DNA of 64,000 nt. Origin: VRUE01 sp035318745. GTDB taxonomy: Bacteria > Actinomycetota > Thermoleophilia > Solirubrobacterales > 70-9. The stretch is taken from positions 62,001 to 126,000 of the forward strand of contig DATHEA010000031.1 in the NCBI GenBank assembly GCA_035318745.1. The letters are read 5' to 3'. How positions within the stretch are numbered: the stretch's first letter is position 1; each line of letters opens with the position of its first letter. A program made the translations under genes and the position numbers. The notes under the pieces are model-generated. The model was not told where the DNA came from and made no database searches. It worked only from the letters and a program-made list of their open reading frames with translations. Of the stretch, positions 42,382 to 51,169 are shown one piece after another.

Positions 42382-43897
42382 TCTGCCGCACCGGTCCGTC
42401 CGAAGAGTGATGCGGTGGCCGGGTCGATCGCATCGTGGTGATGACAAGGGCGACGGCGGCACTGAGCGAGAAGGCAGCGGCGCCGAGTGCCCAGCCGGAG
42501 CTGACGTCGCTCATGTAGTGGACGCCGAGGTAGACGCGCGAGAGGCCGATCAGCGCGGTGAGGCCGATCCCGGCTGCGACCACGAGCGTTCCTCGTGCCA
42601 TTCCCACCCGCAGGCGCATCACGATCGTCACTGCCAGCCAGACGTAGAAGGTCGAATAGGCTGCGTGGGCGCTGGGGAAGGACGACCCGGAGGCGGCAAC
42701 GAGCCCGTCGCCGGGTCGCGGTCGATCGACAGCGTCCTTGATCTCGTGGACGCCGGCGACGACGATCGCCATGCCGGCGATAAGCACGCCAAGCTCGGCC
42801 CAGCGGCGGCGGGCGGCGAGGATCGCCGCCGCGACCGCGGCGAGCGGCCAGCAGATAGCGCCCGAGCCGAGTGCCGTCACCAACTTGGCCAGGTCGACGA
42901 GCCAGGCGGCGCGCAGCTTTTCGGCGATTTCCATCGCCGTGATGTCGCCCGGCGTGGGGCCGGGGTCGCCGTTGACGATCACCGTGTAGGCAATGAGGAC
43001 GAATGCGGCGACGGCAAAGGTCGCCATCAGCGAGGTGAATTCGAGCCCGAAGGTGCCGCCCGGCGTCACCCGGTCCCAGAGGAAGCTGAGCTGCGGCTGG
43101 AAGCGGCGCGCGAGGACGACGATCCACCGCGTCACCCAATGGCCCTCCATCCAGCGCACCGCGGCCCGTCGGTTCGCCTCGACCCGGAAGCGGCGCACCA
43201 GCACGACCGCGCCGACGATGACGACGATCAGCGTGCCGAGAAGGAAAGCGCCCCGACCGGCGTACTTGGCGGCGGTGTCGATGCTGCGCGAGAAGAAGTA
43301 GCCGATCAGGATGTGGGCGCTGGCCCAGAGCCCGGTGCCGAGGATGCTGTAAGGGACGAAAGCGCGGTAGCGCATGCCCGAGCTGCCGGCGATGAAGGGG
43401 GCAAAGGCACGCACGAGGCTGATGAAGCGGCCGATGAAGATCGTCTTGCCGCCGTGTCGGGAGAAGTAGTCCTCGACTTTCTCGAAGCGCTCGTGGCTGA
43501 TGCCGAAGCGCGGTCCGTTGCGCATCACGAACTCGCGGCCGAGCTTGCGGCCGAGGAAGAAGCTGGTCGTGTCGCCCGCCCAGGCGGAGAACCAGGCGAT
43601 CGCGATCAGCAGGTAGATGCTGATCGCGCCCTGACCCGCGACCGCGCCCCCCAGCAGCATCACCGTCTCGCCGGGGACGACGAGGCCGACGAAGGCGCCG
43701 GTCTCGGCGAAGGCAAAGACGCCGACGAGGAGGTACGTCCAGGCGCCGAGCGCGTTAGAGACGTCTTCCAGCAGCCCCTGGAGTTCGTCGTGGGGGATCG
43801 CCCGGCTGAGCAGGTAGTAACCGCCGGCGATCGCTGCGGCGATGACCGCGATCAGCAGGCGGCGCCGTCGCCGGTTCTCCGGCAGCTGCATTTTCAT
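42338..43897 (-). CDS. DedA family (SNARE-associated) - PAP2 phosphatase fusion membrane protein
   Basis: 519 residues. The N-terminal half is DedA-like: FAETGAFVGLVVPGETVMLLGG and RFISLVRAFAPFIAGSSGM. The C-terminal half has all three PAP2 motifs: KDAVDRPRP, SSFPSAHAAYS and SRVYLGVHYMSD. PAP2 dephosphorylates lipid phosphates such as undecaprenyl pyrophosphate or PA, and DedA proteins flip lipid carriers, so the fusion suggests coupled dephosphorylation and recycling. It overlaps ispE by ATGA. Confidence 0.88.
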   Translation of the reverse strand: MKMQLPENRRRRRLLIAVIAAAIAGGYYLLSRAIPHDELQGLLEDVSNALGAWTYLLVGVFAFAETGAFVGLVVPGETVMLLGGAVAGQGAISIYLLIAIAWFSAWAGDTTSFFLGRKLGREFVMRNGPRFGISHERFEKVEDYFSRHGGKTIFIGRFISLVRAFAPFIAGSSGMRYRAFVPYSILGTGLWASAHILIGYFFSRSIDTAAKYAGRGAFLLGTLIVVIVGAVVLVRRFRVEANRRAAVRWMEGHWVTRWIVVLARRFQPQLSFLWDRVTPGGTFGLEFTSLMATFAVAAFVLIAYTVIVNGDPGPTPGDITAMEIAEKLRAAWLVDLAKLVTALGSGAICWPLAAVAAAILAARRRWAELGVLIAGMAIVVAGVHEIKDAVDRPRPGDGLVAASGSSFPSAHAAYSTFYVWLAVTIVMRLRVGMARGTLVVAAGIGLTALIGLSRVYLGVHYMSDVSSGWALGAAAFSLSAAVALVITTMRSTRPPHHSSDGPVRQNGARAAVRPAEDRK

Positions 43898-44763
43898 GGC
43901 GCTCGCCCTGCCTCGCAGACGATCGCGTCGTCGCGGTCGAGTTGTACCGCGGCCGACTTTGCCGCAGCCAGGGTGGGGAAGAGGCCGACAGCGGTGGGAC
44001 CCGAGCCGGACATGAAGACCAGCGGGGCGCCGACCTGACGTAGAGCGCCCAAGGCGTCGTCGATATCCGGCCGCAGCGAGAGTGCGGCCGGCTCGAGGTC
44101 ATTGGCGAGCAGGTCGCGATACTCGAGCGGGGATGCACCGGCACTGACCATCTGACGAAGTCGGCTCGCCAAGTCACCCAGCTCGGCAGCGCCGCGACCG
44201 AGTCCAAGCCGGTCGGACTCGGCGAAGACGGCGGCGGTGCTGAGACCGCCACCGCCGGGTAGCAACAGAACTGCATGGGAGGCGGGAGCCGGGAGCCGCT
44301 CGACTCGCTCCCCGGCCCCTTGTACGAGAGCCAGGGCGGGTGAGAGCTGCGAGGGGACGTCGGCTCCCAGCCCGGCTGCGATCCCCTCGAGGTCGGGCGC
44401 CTCGTCACCCGCTTCGCCCGACTTTCGCGCCAGCCGCAGGATCGCGGCGGCGTCGGCGCTACCCCCGCCGAGGCCGGCTGCCACCGGGATCCGCTTCTCG
44501 ATCTCCACCCGCAGCGGTGGGCTCTGCCAGCCGGCTTTGCGTAGAGCCGCCAGTGCTTGAGCCGCCAGGTTGTCGCCCGCGACGCTGGCACAGACGACCT
44601 CGTCGAAATCACGTCCACCGGCAGCCGGGGTCCCCTCGGAGATCTCGATCGCGTCAGCCAGGGCAAGCGGCTCGAACAGCGAGCAGAGCGCGTGCAGTCC
44701 ATCGGCGCGGCGCGGGCCGAGATAGAGGCAGAGGTTGAGCTTGGCGGGTGCTTGGATGCGCAT
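43894..44763 (-). CDS. ispE: 4-diphosphocytidyl-2-C-methyl-D-erythritol kinase
   Basis: 289 residues, GHMP kinase that phosphorylates CDP-methylerythritol in the non-mevalonate isoprenoid pathway. APAKLNLCLYLGPRRADGLHAL at the start, PVAAGLGGGSADAAA (ATP-binding glycine loop) and MSGSGPTAVGLF near the end are the three GHMP motifs. The ATG at 44763 matches the family start exactly. Preceded by rsmA (11 bp away), as in many bacteria. Confidence 0.94.
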   Translation of the reverse strand: MRIQAPAKLNLCLYLGPRRADGLHALCSLFEPLALADAIEISEGTPAAGGRDFDEVVCASVAGDNLAAQALAALRKAGWQSPPLRVEIEKRIPVAAGLGGGSADAAAILRLARKSGEAGDEAPDLEGIAAGLGADVPSQLSPALALVQGAGERVERLPAPASHAVLLLPGGGGLSTAAVFAESDRLGLGRGAAELGDLASRLRQMVSAGASPLEYRDLLANDLEPAALSLRPDIDDALGALRQVGAPLVFMSGSGPTAVGLFPTLAAAKSAAVQLDRDDAIVCEAGRAP

Positions 44764-44774
44764 CGGAGCGGGCG

Positions 44775-45539
44775 TCACTCGCTTTCGTCCAGTTTCCCCG
44801 CCAGAGCGGCGAAACTCGCGGGGGAGAGCGCCTCGGCACGCGCATCCCCGGCTATTCCCAGCTCGCGCAGGGCGTCGCGGGTGGCACTCAGCGAGCCGGG
44901 GCGGACGTGCTCCAGCGAACGGGCCAGCGACTTGCGGCGGTGGGCAAAGGCGGCACGAACCAGCTCGCGGGTGGCTGCGTCGGCGCCGGGTCCGGTGCGC
45001 CGCAGACTCAAGATCGCCGACTCGACTCGCGGTCGCGGTCGGAAGACCGCAGGGTCGACCGTGCGCAGCAGCTTCACTTCGCAAGCCAGCTGTGCCTGCA
45101 CGCTCGGCGAGCCGTAGGTCCGATTCCCCGGCGCGGCTCGCAGGCGGTCGGCGATCTCCCGCTGCACCATCACCGTCCAGTGCCGTACCGATTGCAACTG
45201 CTCGATCGTGCGCAGGATCAGCGGCGTGGCGATCGAGTAGGGGAGGTTGGCGACGACCGCGCTCGGCGCTGGGTCGAAGCCGGCCAGGTCGAGCTTCATC
45301 GCATCGCCCCAGTGCAGCTCGACCTCGGGGTGCGTCGCGAGTGGCGCCAGCACTGACTCCAGATTGCGGTCGATCTCGATCGTGTGGACGTGCACGGCGG
45401 CGGCTGCCAGGCGCTCGGTCAACACCCCTTCTCCGGCGCCGACCTCGAGCACCACGTCGGTCGGCCCAAGCCGGGCGTCGCGGACGATCGCGTCGAGCAG
45501 GTTCGGGTCAGCGAGGAAGTTCTGCCCGAGCCTGACCAT
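44775..45539 (-). CDS. rsmA: 16S rRNA (adenine1518-N6/adenine1519-N6)-dimethyltransferase
   Basis: 254 residues (KsgA/RsmA). LGQNFLADPNLLDAI, VLEVGAGEGVLTERL (motif I, SAM), TIEIDRNL and VVANLPYSIATPLI (catalytic NLPY) are diagnostic. Dimethylates two adenines near the 3' end of 16S rRNA. A C-terminal helix bundle ends in DESE. Located in the conserved tatD-rsmA-ispE order. Confidence 0.95.
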   Translation of the reverse strand: MVRLGQNFLADPNLLDAIVRDARLGPTDVVLEVGAGEGVLTERLAAAAVHVHTIEIDRNLESVLAPLATHPEVELHWGDAMKLDLAGFDPAPSAVVANLPYSIATPLILRTIEQLQSVRHWTVMVQREIADRLRAAPGNRTYGSPSVQAQLACEVKLLRTVDPAVFRPRPRVESAILSLRRTGPGADAATRELVRAAFAHRRKSLARSLEHVRPGSLSATRDALRELGIAGDARAEALSPASFAALAGKLDESE

Positions 45540-45548
45540 GTGTCGGTC

Positions 45549-46316
45549 CTACCAGCCGAAGAGGGCGCGGGCGTTCGCCTCGACGGTCCGCTCCAGCTCC
45601 TCGTAGGAGACCCCGCGCGCCGCGGCGACGACCCGGGCGGTGTCGACGACGTAGGCGGGCTCGTTGGGCTTGCCGCGCATAGTCTGGGGCGCCAGGTATG
45701 GGGCGTCGGTCTCGACCAGGATCAGCTCGTCGGGCAGCTGCGCGGCAGCCTCGCGCAGATCGTCGGAGCCGGGGTAGGTGGTGTGGCCGGCGAAGGAGCA
45801 GTACCAGCCGCGCTCGGCGGCGTCGGCGGCGCGCCAGGGGGCGGAGAAGCAGTGAAGGATCACGGGGGTGTCGCCGGCCTGGGCGTCGAGCACCGCGAAG
45901 ATCTCGTCGATCGCCGCCGTCTCGCCGTCCTTGTCGCGGCCGTGGATGACGATCGGCAGCCGCAGCTCGCGGGCGATCCCGACCTGCGCCTCGAAGGCGC
46001 GTCGCTGGTCGGCCGGGCCGGCCGACTCGTGGTAGTAGTCGATCCCGGTCTCGCCAATCGCCCGCACCTTCTCGTGCGCGGCGAGTCGGGCGATCTCCTC
46101 GGCCTGCGCGTCGTCGAATCCGCTCGCCTCGGTCGGGTGGCGGCCGACGCTGGCAAAGACCTCCTCGTGGCGCTCGGCGGCACCGATCGCCGTGGCGTTC
46201 TGTTCGCCGCCGAGGCCGACGTTGAGCATGCGCTCGACGCCTGCTGCGAGCGCGACCGCAACCAGCTCTGCCTCGGGCCGCTCGCAGAGGAATAGATGCG
46301 TATGGGAATCGATCAT
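45549..46316 (-). CDS. tatD: TatD family metal-dependent hydrolase
   Basis: 255 residues. MIDSHTHLFLCERPE holds the first metal ligands (HxH); GETGIDYYHES, VIHGRDKDGE and ILHCFSAPW give the others, and VETDAPYLAP ends the barrel. TatD proteins are Mg-dependent 3'-5' DNA exonucleases. 9 bp upstream of rsmA on the same strand; divergent from metH across a hairpin. Confidence 0.92.
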   Translation of the reverse strand: MIDSHTHLFLCERPEAELVAVALAAGVERMLNVGLGGEQNATAIGAAERHEEVFASVGRHPTEASGFDDAQAEEIARLAAHEKVRAIGETGIDYYHESAGPADQRRAFEAQVGIARELRLPIVIHGRDKDGETAAIDEIFAVLDAQAGDTPVILHCFSAPWRAADAAERGWYCSFAGHTTYPGSDDLREAAAQLPDELILVETDAPYLAPQTMRGKPNEPAYVVDTARVVAAARGVSYEELERTVEANARALFGW

Positions 46317-46338
46317 CGCCGCGTCAGCCTAGTCCAAC

Positions 46339-46389
46339 GAGTGCGGTCGACTTTTTGCTCGCGTAGCGGCTCAAAAGTCGACCGCACTC
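46339..46389. repeat. Long inverted repeat between tatD and metH
   Basis: GAGTGCGGTCGACTTTT (46339-46355) pairs with AAAAGTCGACCGCACTC (46373-46389) across a 17-base loop. It lies in the middle of the 95-bp divergent region, so it would be in the leader of one transcript or form a cruciform over both promoters. The sequence contains a SalI-type GTCGAC in each arm. No U-run follows the stem. Confidence 0.7.
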
Positions 46390-46411
46390 ACCTCGGTAGC
46401 CTCTTTCATCT

Positions 46412-49400
46412 ATGCCGGAGCGCGACTACATAACTGCGACCAGGGAACGCGTCGTCGTCTTCGACGGCGGTATGGGCGCGACCCTGGAGCAATTCGACCT
46501 GACCCAGGAGGACTACGGCGGCCTGCTCGGCAAATGCCATGAGGCGCTGGTCCTCAACCGCCCCGATGTGATCGAGGGCGTCCATGCCTCGATGCTCGAA
46601 GCCGGTGCCGAGGTGGTCGAGACCGACAGCTTCCAGGGCTCACGGCTGAAGCTCGAGGAGTGGGGGCTGGGCGAGCACACGCACGAGATCAACGTCAAGG
46701 CGGCTCAGATCGCCCGCAAGGCGGCGGGCGAGGACCGCTTCGTCGCCGGCTCGATCGGGCCGACCGGCTTCCTGCCCGCGTCCGACGACCCGACCCTGGG
46801 CGACATCTCCTTCCGCAAGCTGGTCGAGGTCTTCGCCGAACAGGCAAAGGGCCTGGTCGAGGGGGGCGCCGACCTGATCATCATCGAGACGGCGCAGGAC
46901 ATCCTCGAGGTCAAGGCCTCGATCTTCGGCGCCCGCGAGGCATTTGCCGAGACCGGCCGCACGCTGCCGATTCAGTGCAGCGTCTCGCTGCTGCCGCAGG
47001 GCGGCAAGATGCTGCTCGGGACCGATATCCAGGCGGTGCTGACGACGCTGACCGCGCTCGACGTCGACGTGATCGGGCTCAACTGCTCTACCGGCCCCGA
47101 GGACATGCGCGAGGCGATCCGCTTCCTCGGCGAGCACAGCCCGTTGCCGGTCCACTGCATCCCCAACGCCGGCCTCCCTCTGCAGGGGCCCGACGGCGAG
47201 ACGTTCTTCCCCGAACAGCCCGAGCCGCTGGCGGCGACGCTGGGCGAGTTCGTCGAGCGCTACTCGGTCGGGATCGTCGGTGGGTGCTGCGGGACGACCC
47301 CCGAGCACATCGCGGCGATCCGCGAGCGGGTCGACGGCCGCGTGCCGGGCGAGCGCCCGGCGCCGGGGCCGATCGAGGTCTCCTCGATGATGACCGCGAC
47401 GCCGCTGGTCCAGGAGCCGCGCCCGACCCTGGTCGGCGAGCGCGTCAACTCGCAGGGCTCGCGCAAGGCCAAGGAGCTGCTGCTGGCCAACGACTACGAC
47501 GGCCTGGTCCAGGTCGCCGAAGACCAGGTCGAAGGCGGTGCCCACGTGCTCGACATCTGCGTGGCGCTGACCGAGCGCGCCGACGAGGACGAGCAGATGG
47601 TGGCCGTGGTCGAGCGGATCTCGTTGACCCAGCCGGCGCCGATCCAGGTCGACTCGACCGAGCCCAACGTCATCGAGGCTGCGCTCGAGAAGATCCCCGG
47701 GCGGGCGATCGTCAACTCGATCAACCTCGAGGCCGGAGAGGACAAGGCCAACGTCGTCGCGCCGCTGGCAAAGGCCCACGGAGCGGCGCTGATCGCGCTG
47801 ACGATCGACGAGGTCGGCATGGCGAAGACGGCCGAGCGCAAGGTCGAGATCGCCAAGCGCATCCGCGACCTGGTCTGCGAGAAGCACGGCCTCGACCCCG
47901 AGGCGCTGATCTTCGACGCGCTCACCTTCACCCTGACCACCGGCGACGACGAGTGGAAGCCCTCGGCCGTGGAGACGATCGAGGGGATCCGCCGGATCAA
48001 GGCCGAGATCCCGGGCGTCAAGACCTCGCTCGGCGTCTCCAACGTCTCCTTCGGCGTCGGCCAGCCGGCCCGCGCCGTGCTCAACTCGGTCTTCCTGCAC
48101 CACTGCGTCGAGGCCGGGCTCGACCTGGCGATGGTCAACCCCAACCACATCACGCCCTACTCGGAGATCTCCGACGAGGAGCGCGAGCTGACCGACGACC
48201 TCGTCTTCAACCGGCGCGAGGACGCGCTGGAGCGCTTCATCGGCCACTTCGAGTCGAAAGGCGAGGAGGCTGCCGAGGAGGCCGACGACCCGACCGAGGG
48301 GATGGAGCCCGAGGAGGCCCTGCACTGGCACATCCTGCGCCGCAAGAAGGACGGGGTCGAGGAGTGGATCGACCGCTCGAACGAGAAGATCGGCGCCGTC
48401 CCGACGCTGAACGAGGTGCTGCTGCCGGCGATGAAAGAGGTCGGCGACAAATTCGGCGCCGGCGAACTGATCTTGCCCTTCGTCCTGCAGTCGGCCGAAG
48501 TGATGAAGCGCGCCGTGGCGCGGCTGGAGAACTACCTCGACCGGATCGATGGGCACACCAAGGGCAAGGTCGTGATCGCGACCGTGTTCGGCGACGTCCA
48601 CGACATCGGCAAGTCGCTGGTCAACACGATCCTCACCAACAACGGCTACACCGTGGTCGACCTCGGCAAGCAGGTCCCGGTCGAGACGATCATCGAGGCC
48701 GCGGTCGAGAACGATGCCGACGCGATCGGCCTCTCCGCGCTGCTCGTCTCGACCTCGAAGCAGATGCCGATCTGTATCCAGGAGCTGCATCAGCGCGGTC
48801 TCGAGTTCCCGGTGCTGATCGGCGGCGCCGCGATCAACCGCGACTTCGGCCGCCGCACGCTCTACCCGCACGGCAAAGAGTCCGACGACGTCTACGACCC
48901 GGGCGTCTTCTATTGCAAGGACGCCTTCCAGGGCCTCGACACGATGGACGCGCTCGTCGACGAGGAGGCGCGCGGAGCGCTGGTCGAGCGGATCCACGCC
49001 GAGGCGAAGCAGCTGCGCGAGAAGCCCGTCGTCGTCGACGACTCGCCGCCGACCACCGACGCCGGCGTGCGCTCCGCCGCCGTCACCGACAACCCGATCC
49101 CCGAGTCGCCGTTCCTGGGCACTCGTGAGGTCGAGATCGACCTGGACGAGGTCTACCCCTACCTCGACCGCCACGTGCTCTTCAAGCTGCACTGGGGCGG
49201 CAAAGGGGTCAAGGGCGAGGCCTGGCGCGAACTGATCGAGGGCGATGGGGAGGAGGAGGGCTTCGCGCCCCGTCTGGAGCGGATGTGGCGCGAGCAGGAC
49301 TACCTCCAACCGCGGGCTCGGCTCGGTTACTTCCCCTGCAACTCCGAGGGCAACGAGCTGATCGTCTTCGACCCGGCCGACCCAGGGCGCGAGCTGGAGC

Positions 49401-49945
49401 GGCTCGTCTTCCCGCGCCAGCCCAAGCACGACCGGATCTGCCTTGCCGACTTCTACCGGCCGCTGGAGAGTGGCGAACGCGACGTGGTCGCCCTGCAGGG
49501 CGTCACGGTCGGGCCCGAGGTGACCGAGCTGATCGAGCGCCTGGAGAGCGAAGGCGAGTTCGCCGAGCAGCTCTTCGTCCACGGTCTCGGCGTGCAGTCC
49601 GCCGAGGGTCTGGCCGAGTGGTTGCACGCCCAGGTGCGCCGCGAGCTCGGCATCGATCCCGACCAGGGACGCCGCTACTCCTGGGGCTACCCCGCCTGTC
49701 CGGACCAGTCTGAGCACGAGAAGGTCTGGCGCCTGCTCGACCTCGAGCAGATCGGCATGACCCTCTCCGACGGCTACGCCGTGACCCCCGAGCAATCGAC
49801 GGTGGCGATAGTCGCCCATCACCCCCAGGCCGTCTACTTCGGCATGAAATCCGGCTTCATCCCCGAGCACAAGGCGCCAGACGAACTGATCGCAGGCACC
49901 GAGCGAGGCGGCCAGCTCCCACCCGAGCGCGAGCCGGTCGGCTAG
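46412..49945 (+). CDS. metH: Methionine synthase, cobalamin-dependent
   Basis: 1177 residues, four modules. Homocysteine domain 1-310: VVVFDGGMGATLEQF, NCSTGPEDM and GGCCGTTPEHI (zinc Cys pair near 292). Methyltetrahydrofolate domain about 330-600 with RPTLVGERVNSQGS. Cobalamin domain about 650-850 with DVHDIGKSLVNTIL, whose His is the axial ligand. SAM-reactivation domain in the last 300 residues. It makes methionine from homocysteine. No cobalamin riboswitch is recognisable upstream. Confidence 0.97.
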   Translation: MPERDYITATRERVVVFDGGMGATLEQFDLTQEDYGGLLGKCHEALVLNRPDVIEGVHASMLEAGAEVVETDSFQGSRLKLEEWGLGEHTHEINVKAAQIARKAAGEDRFVAGSIGPTGFLPASDDPTLGDISFRKLVEVFAEQAKGLVEGGADLIIIETAQDILEVKASIFGAREAFAETGRTLPIQCSVSLLPQGGKMLLGTDIQAVLTTLTALDVDVIGLNCSTGPEDMREAIRFLGEHSPLPVHCIPNAGLPLQGPDGETFFPEQPEPLAATLGEFVERYSVGIVGGCCGTTPEHIAAIRERVDGRVPGERPAPGPIEVSSMMTATPLVQEPRPTLVGERVNSQGSRKAKELLLANDYDGLVQVAEDQVEGGAHVLDICVALTERADEDEQMVAVVERISLTQPAPIQVDSTEPNVIEAALEKIPGRAIVNSINLEAGEDKANVVAPLAKAHGAALIALTIDEVGMAKTAERKVEIAKRIRDLVCEKHGLDPEALIFDALTFTLTTGDDEWKPSAVETIEGIRRIKAEIPGVKTSLGVSNVSFGVGQPARAVLNSVFLHHCVEAGLDLAMVNPNHITPYSEISDEERELTDDLVFNRREDALERFIGHFESKGEEAAEEADDPTEGMEPEEALHWHILRRKKDGVEEWIDRSNEKIGAVPTLNEVLLPAMKEVGDKFGAGELILPFVLQSAEVMKRAVARLENYLDRIDGHTKGKVVIATVFGDVHDIGKSLVNTILTNNGYTVVDLGKQVPVETIIEAAVENDADAIGLSALLVSTSKQMPICIQELHQRGLEFPVLIGGAAINRDFGRRTLYPHGKESDDVYDPGVFYCKDAFQGLDTMDALVDEEARGALVERIHAEAKQLREKPVVVDDSPPTTDAGVRSAAVTDNPIPESPFLGTREVEIDLDEVYPYLDRHVLFKLHWGGKGVKGEAWRELIEGDGEEEGFAPRLERMWREQDYLQPRARLGYFPCNSEGNELIVFDPADPGRELERLVFPRQPKHDRICLADFYRPLESGERDVVALQGVTVGPEVTELIERLESEGEFAEQLFVHGLGVQSAEGLAEWLHAQVRRELGIDPDQGRRYSWGYPACPDQSEHEKVWRLLDLEQIGMTLSDGYAVTPEQSTVAIVAHHPQAVYFGMKSGFIPEHKAPDELIAGTERGGQLPPEREPVG

Positions 49946-50014
49946 GCCTGGGTCCCGAGCGCATCCCCCGCAACACGCAGTCAAATCAGCACCTCCTAGG
50001 GGCGAACCCGGCTG

Positions 50015-50058
50015 CGGTGCGCCTTATGTACCTGTGGGGGACAAAAGGCGCACCGGAA
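50015..50058. repeat. 44-bp hairpin repeat, left copy, covering the start of the AbiEi/DUF559 gene
   Basis: Stem CGGTGCGCCTT pairs with AAGGCGCACCG around a loop containing ATGTACCTGTGGGGGACAA. The 44 bp are identical to 50974-51017. The GTG start codon of the downstream gene (50034) and its first eight codons lie inside the loop and right arm. Confidence 0.92.
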
Positions 50059-50966
50059 ACCTGAATCACGCGATTGCGGCGCTGGCGGACCGGCAGCATG
50101 GTGTGGTCTCGCGGCAACAGCTACGAGCGCTGGGTCTGACAGATCGCGCGATCACTGCTCGGACCCTGTCCGGCTCCATGCACCCGCTCTTCCGTGGGAC
50201 TTTCGCGGTCGGTCATCGCGTAATTGGGCGACATGGGCGCATGCTTGCGGCCGTGCTTGCGTGTGGGGACGGAGCCGTCCTCTCCCACGGCAGTGCCGCC
50301 GAGTTACTCGGCTTGTGGGAAAAAAGGGCAATCCCGGTGGACGTCATCGTCCCGCGCCGATCAGGCAGGAAGATCCAGGATGTTCGCTGGCACCATGTCC
50401 TCCGGCCGGAACCGGAGGAAATCGGGGTCACCGAGGGGATCCCCTGTACGACTATCTCCCGGACACTGGTCGATTTGGCAGGGCGTGTGGGTGAGAAGTC
50501 GCTGCGACGGCTGGTCGAGCAAGCAGCTGTTCTCCGCCTGCTGGATATTCGGGACGTGGACCGCGTGCTCGCGCGTGGGCGGCGGCGTGGCGCCCCGGTG
50601 CTCCGCCCAATCCTTGATGTTTGGCGCACCGAGGATGAACGGATACCGCGATTGCGCAACCCATTCGAGGCGCGAGTTTTGCCCGGTCTCGTTGAAGTCG
50701 GTCTGCCCCGTCCGCAATGCAACGTCAAGCTGCGAATCGACGGACATATCCTCGAGGTCGACCTGCTCTGGAAGGAGCAGCGGTTGGTGATCGAAACGGA
50801 CGGCGAGGAAACGCATGGCACACGCGCCGCCTTCCAGCACGATCGCTGGCGCGATCAGGTTCTGGCGGCCGCCGGCTACCGCACCGCCCGAGTTACCTGG
50901 CGCCAGATGGAGAACGAACCTGCATCGACCCTCAAGCGCATCAAGCGCATGCTGGAAGCGCTTTGA
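50034..50966 (+). CDS. AbiEi-type antitoxin domain / DUF559 endonuclease-like protein
   Basis: 310 residues. The N-terminus (NHAIAALADRQHGVVSRQQLRALGLTDRAI) is the winged helix of AbiEi antitoxins; the middle (VSDRTLVDL-like ISRTLVDLAGRVGEKSLRRLVEQA) is typical; the C-terminal LEVDLLWKEQRLVIETDGEETHGT...DRWRDQVLAAAGYRTARVTW is the Vsr-like DUF559 nuclease core with D, E and DG residues. No AbiEii toxin partner is encoded here, so it may work alone. Flanked on both sides by identical 44-bp hairpins and less GC-rich than neighbours. Confidence 0.82.
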   Translation: MGDKRRTGNLNHAIAALADRQHGVVSRQQLRALGLTDRAITARTLSGSMHPLFRGTFAVGHRVIGRHGRMLAAVLACGDGAVLSHGSAAELLGLWEKRAIPVDVIVPRRSGRKIQDVRWHHVLRPEPEEIGVTEGIPCTTISRTLVDLAGRVGEKSLRRLVEQAAVLRLLDIRDVDRVLARGRRRGAPVLRPILDVWRTEDERIPRLRNPFEARVLPGLVEVGLPRPQCNVKLRIDGHILEVDLLWKEQRLVIETDGEETHGTRAAFQHDRWRDQVLAAAGYRTARVTWRQMENEPASTLKRIKRMLEAL

Positions 50967-50973
50967 TGGGTTC

Positions 50974-51017
50974 CGGTGCGCCTTATGTACCTGTGGGGGA
51001 CAAAAGGCGCACCGGAA
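50974..51017. repeat. 44-bp hairpin repeat, right copy
   Basis: Exact copy of 50015-50058, 7 bp after the AbiEi/DUF559 gene stop and 11 bp from the 3' end of tRNA-Gln. Here the stem is perfect over 14 bp (TTCCGGTGCGCCTT/AAGGCGCACCGGAA). The GTG and first codons of the gene are thus repeated after its end. Confidence 0.92.
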
Positions 51018-51028
51018 GCTCGCGTGAG

Positions 51029-51101
51029 TTCCGGGGGAAGGACTCGAACCCTCGCTTCCTGGACCAAAACCAGACGTGCTAGCCGACTACACCACCCCGG
51101 A
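51029..51101 (-). tRNA. tRNA-Gln (anticodon UUG)
   Basis: The minus strand folds as a cloverleaf: acceptor TCCGGGG/CCCCGGA, anticodon stem TCTGG/CCAGG with loop TTTTGGT (anticodon TTG), and T-arm GAGGG-TTCGAGT-CCTTC, ending in discriminator A. 73 bases; CCA is not encoded. It decodes CAA. Confidence 0.95.
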
Positions 51102-51169
51102 TCGTGGTCACGAGCGTAGCGCCCATGTCGGGGTAGATCCCGTCCGGGCAGGCGCTTAGGGTCGTTTTC

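Noticed and set aside
46317..46411. Cobalamin or SAM riboswitch upstream of metH
   Set aside because: Only 95 bp are available and no B12-box or SAM-riboswitch core is recognisable; only the hairpin is seen.
46640..49984. Very long open frame antisense to metH
   Set aside because: GC-rich genes leave open antisense frames; the translation is low-complexity (D, L, R rich), and metH on the other strand has clear domains throughout.
50034..50966. Type IV AbiE toxin-antitoxin pair
   Set aside because: No nucleotidyltransferase (AbiEii) gene is next to it; the C-terminal part is DUF559-like instead.
50015..51017. attL/attR of an integrated phage or plasmid
   Set aside because: The bracketed segment holds a single gene without integrase, and the repeat does not match the tRNA-Gln 3' end.
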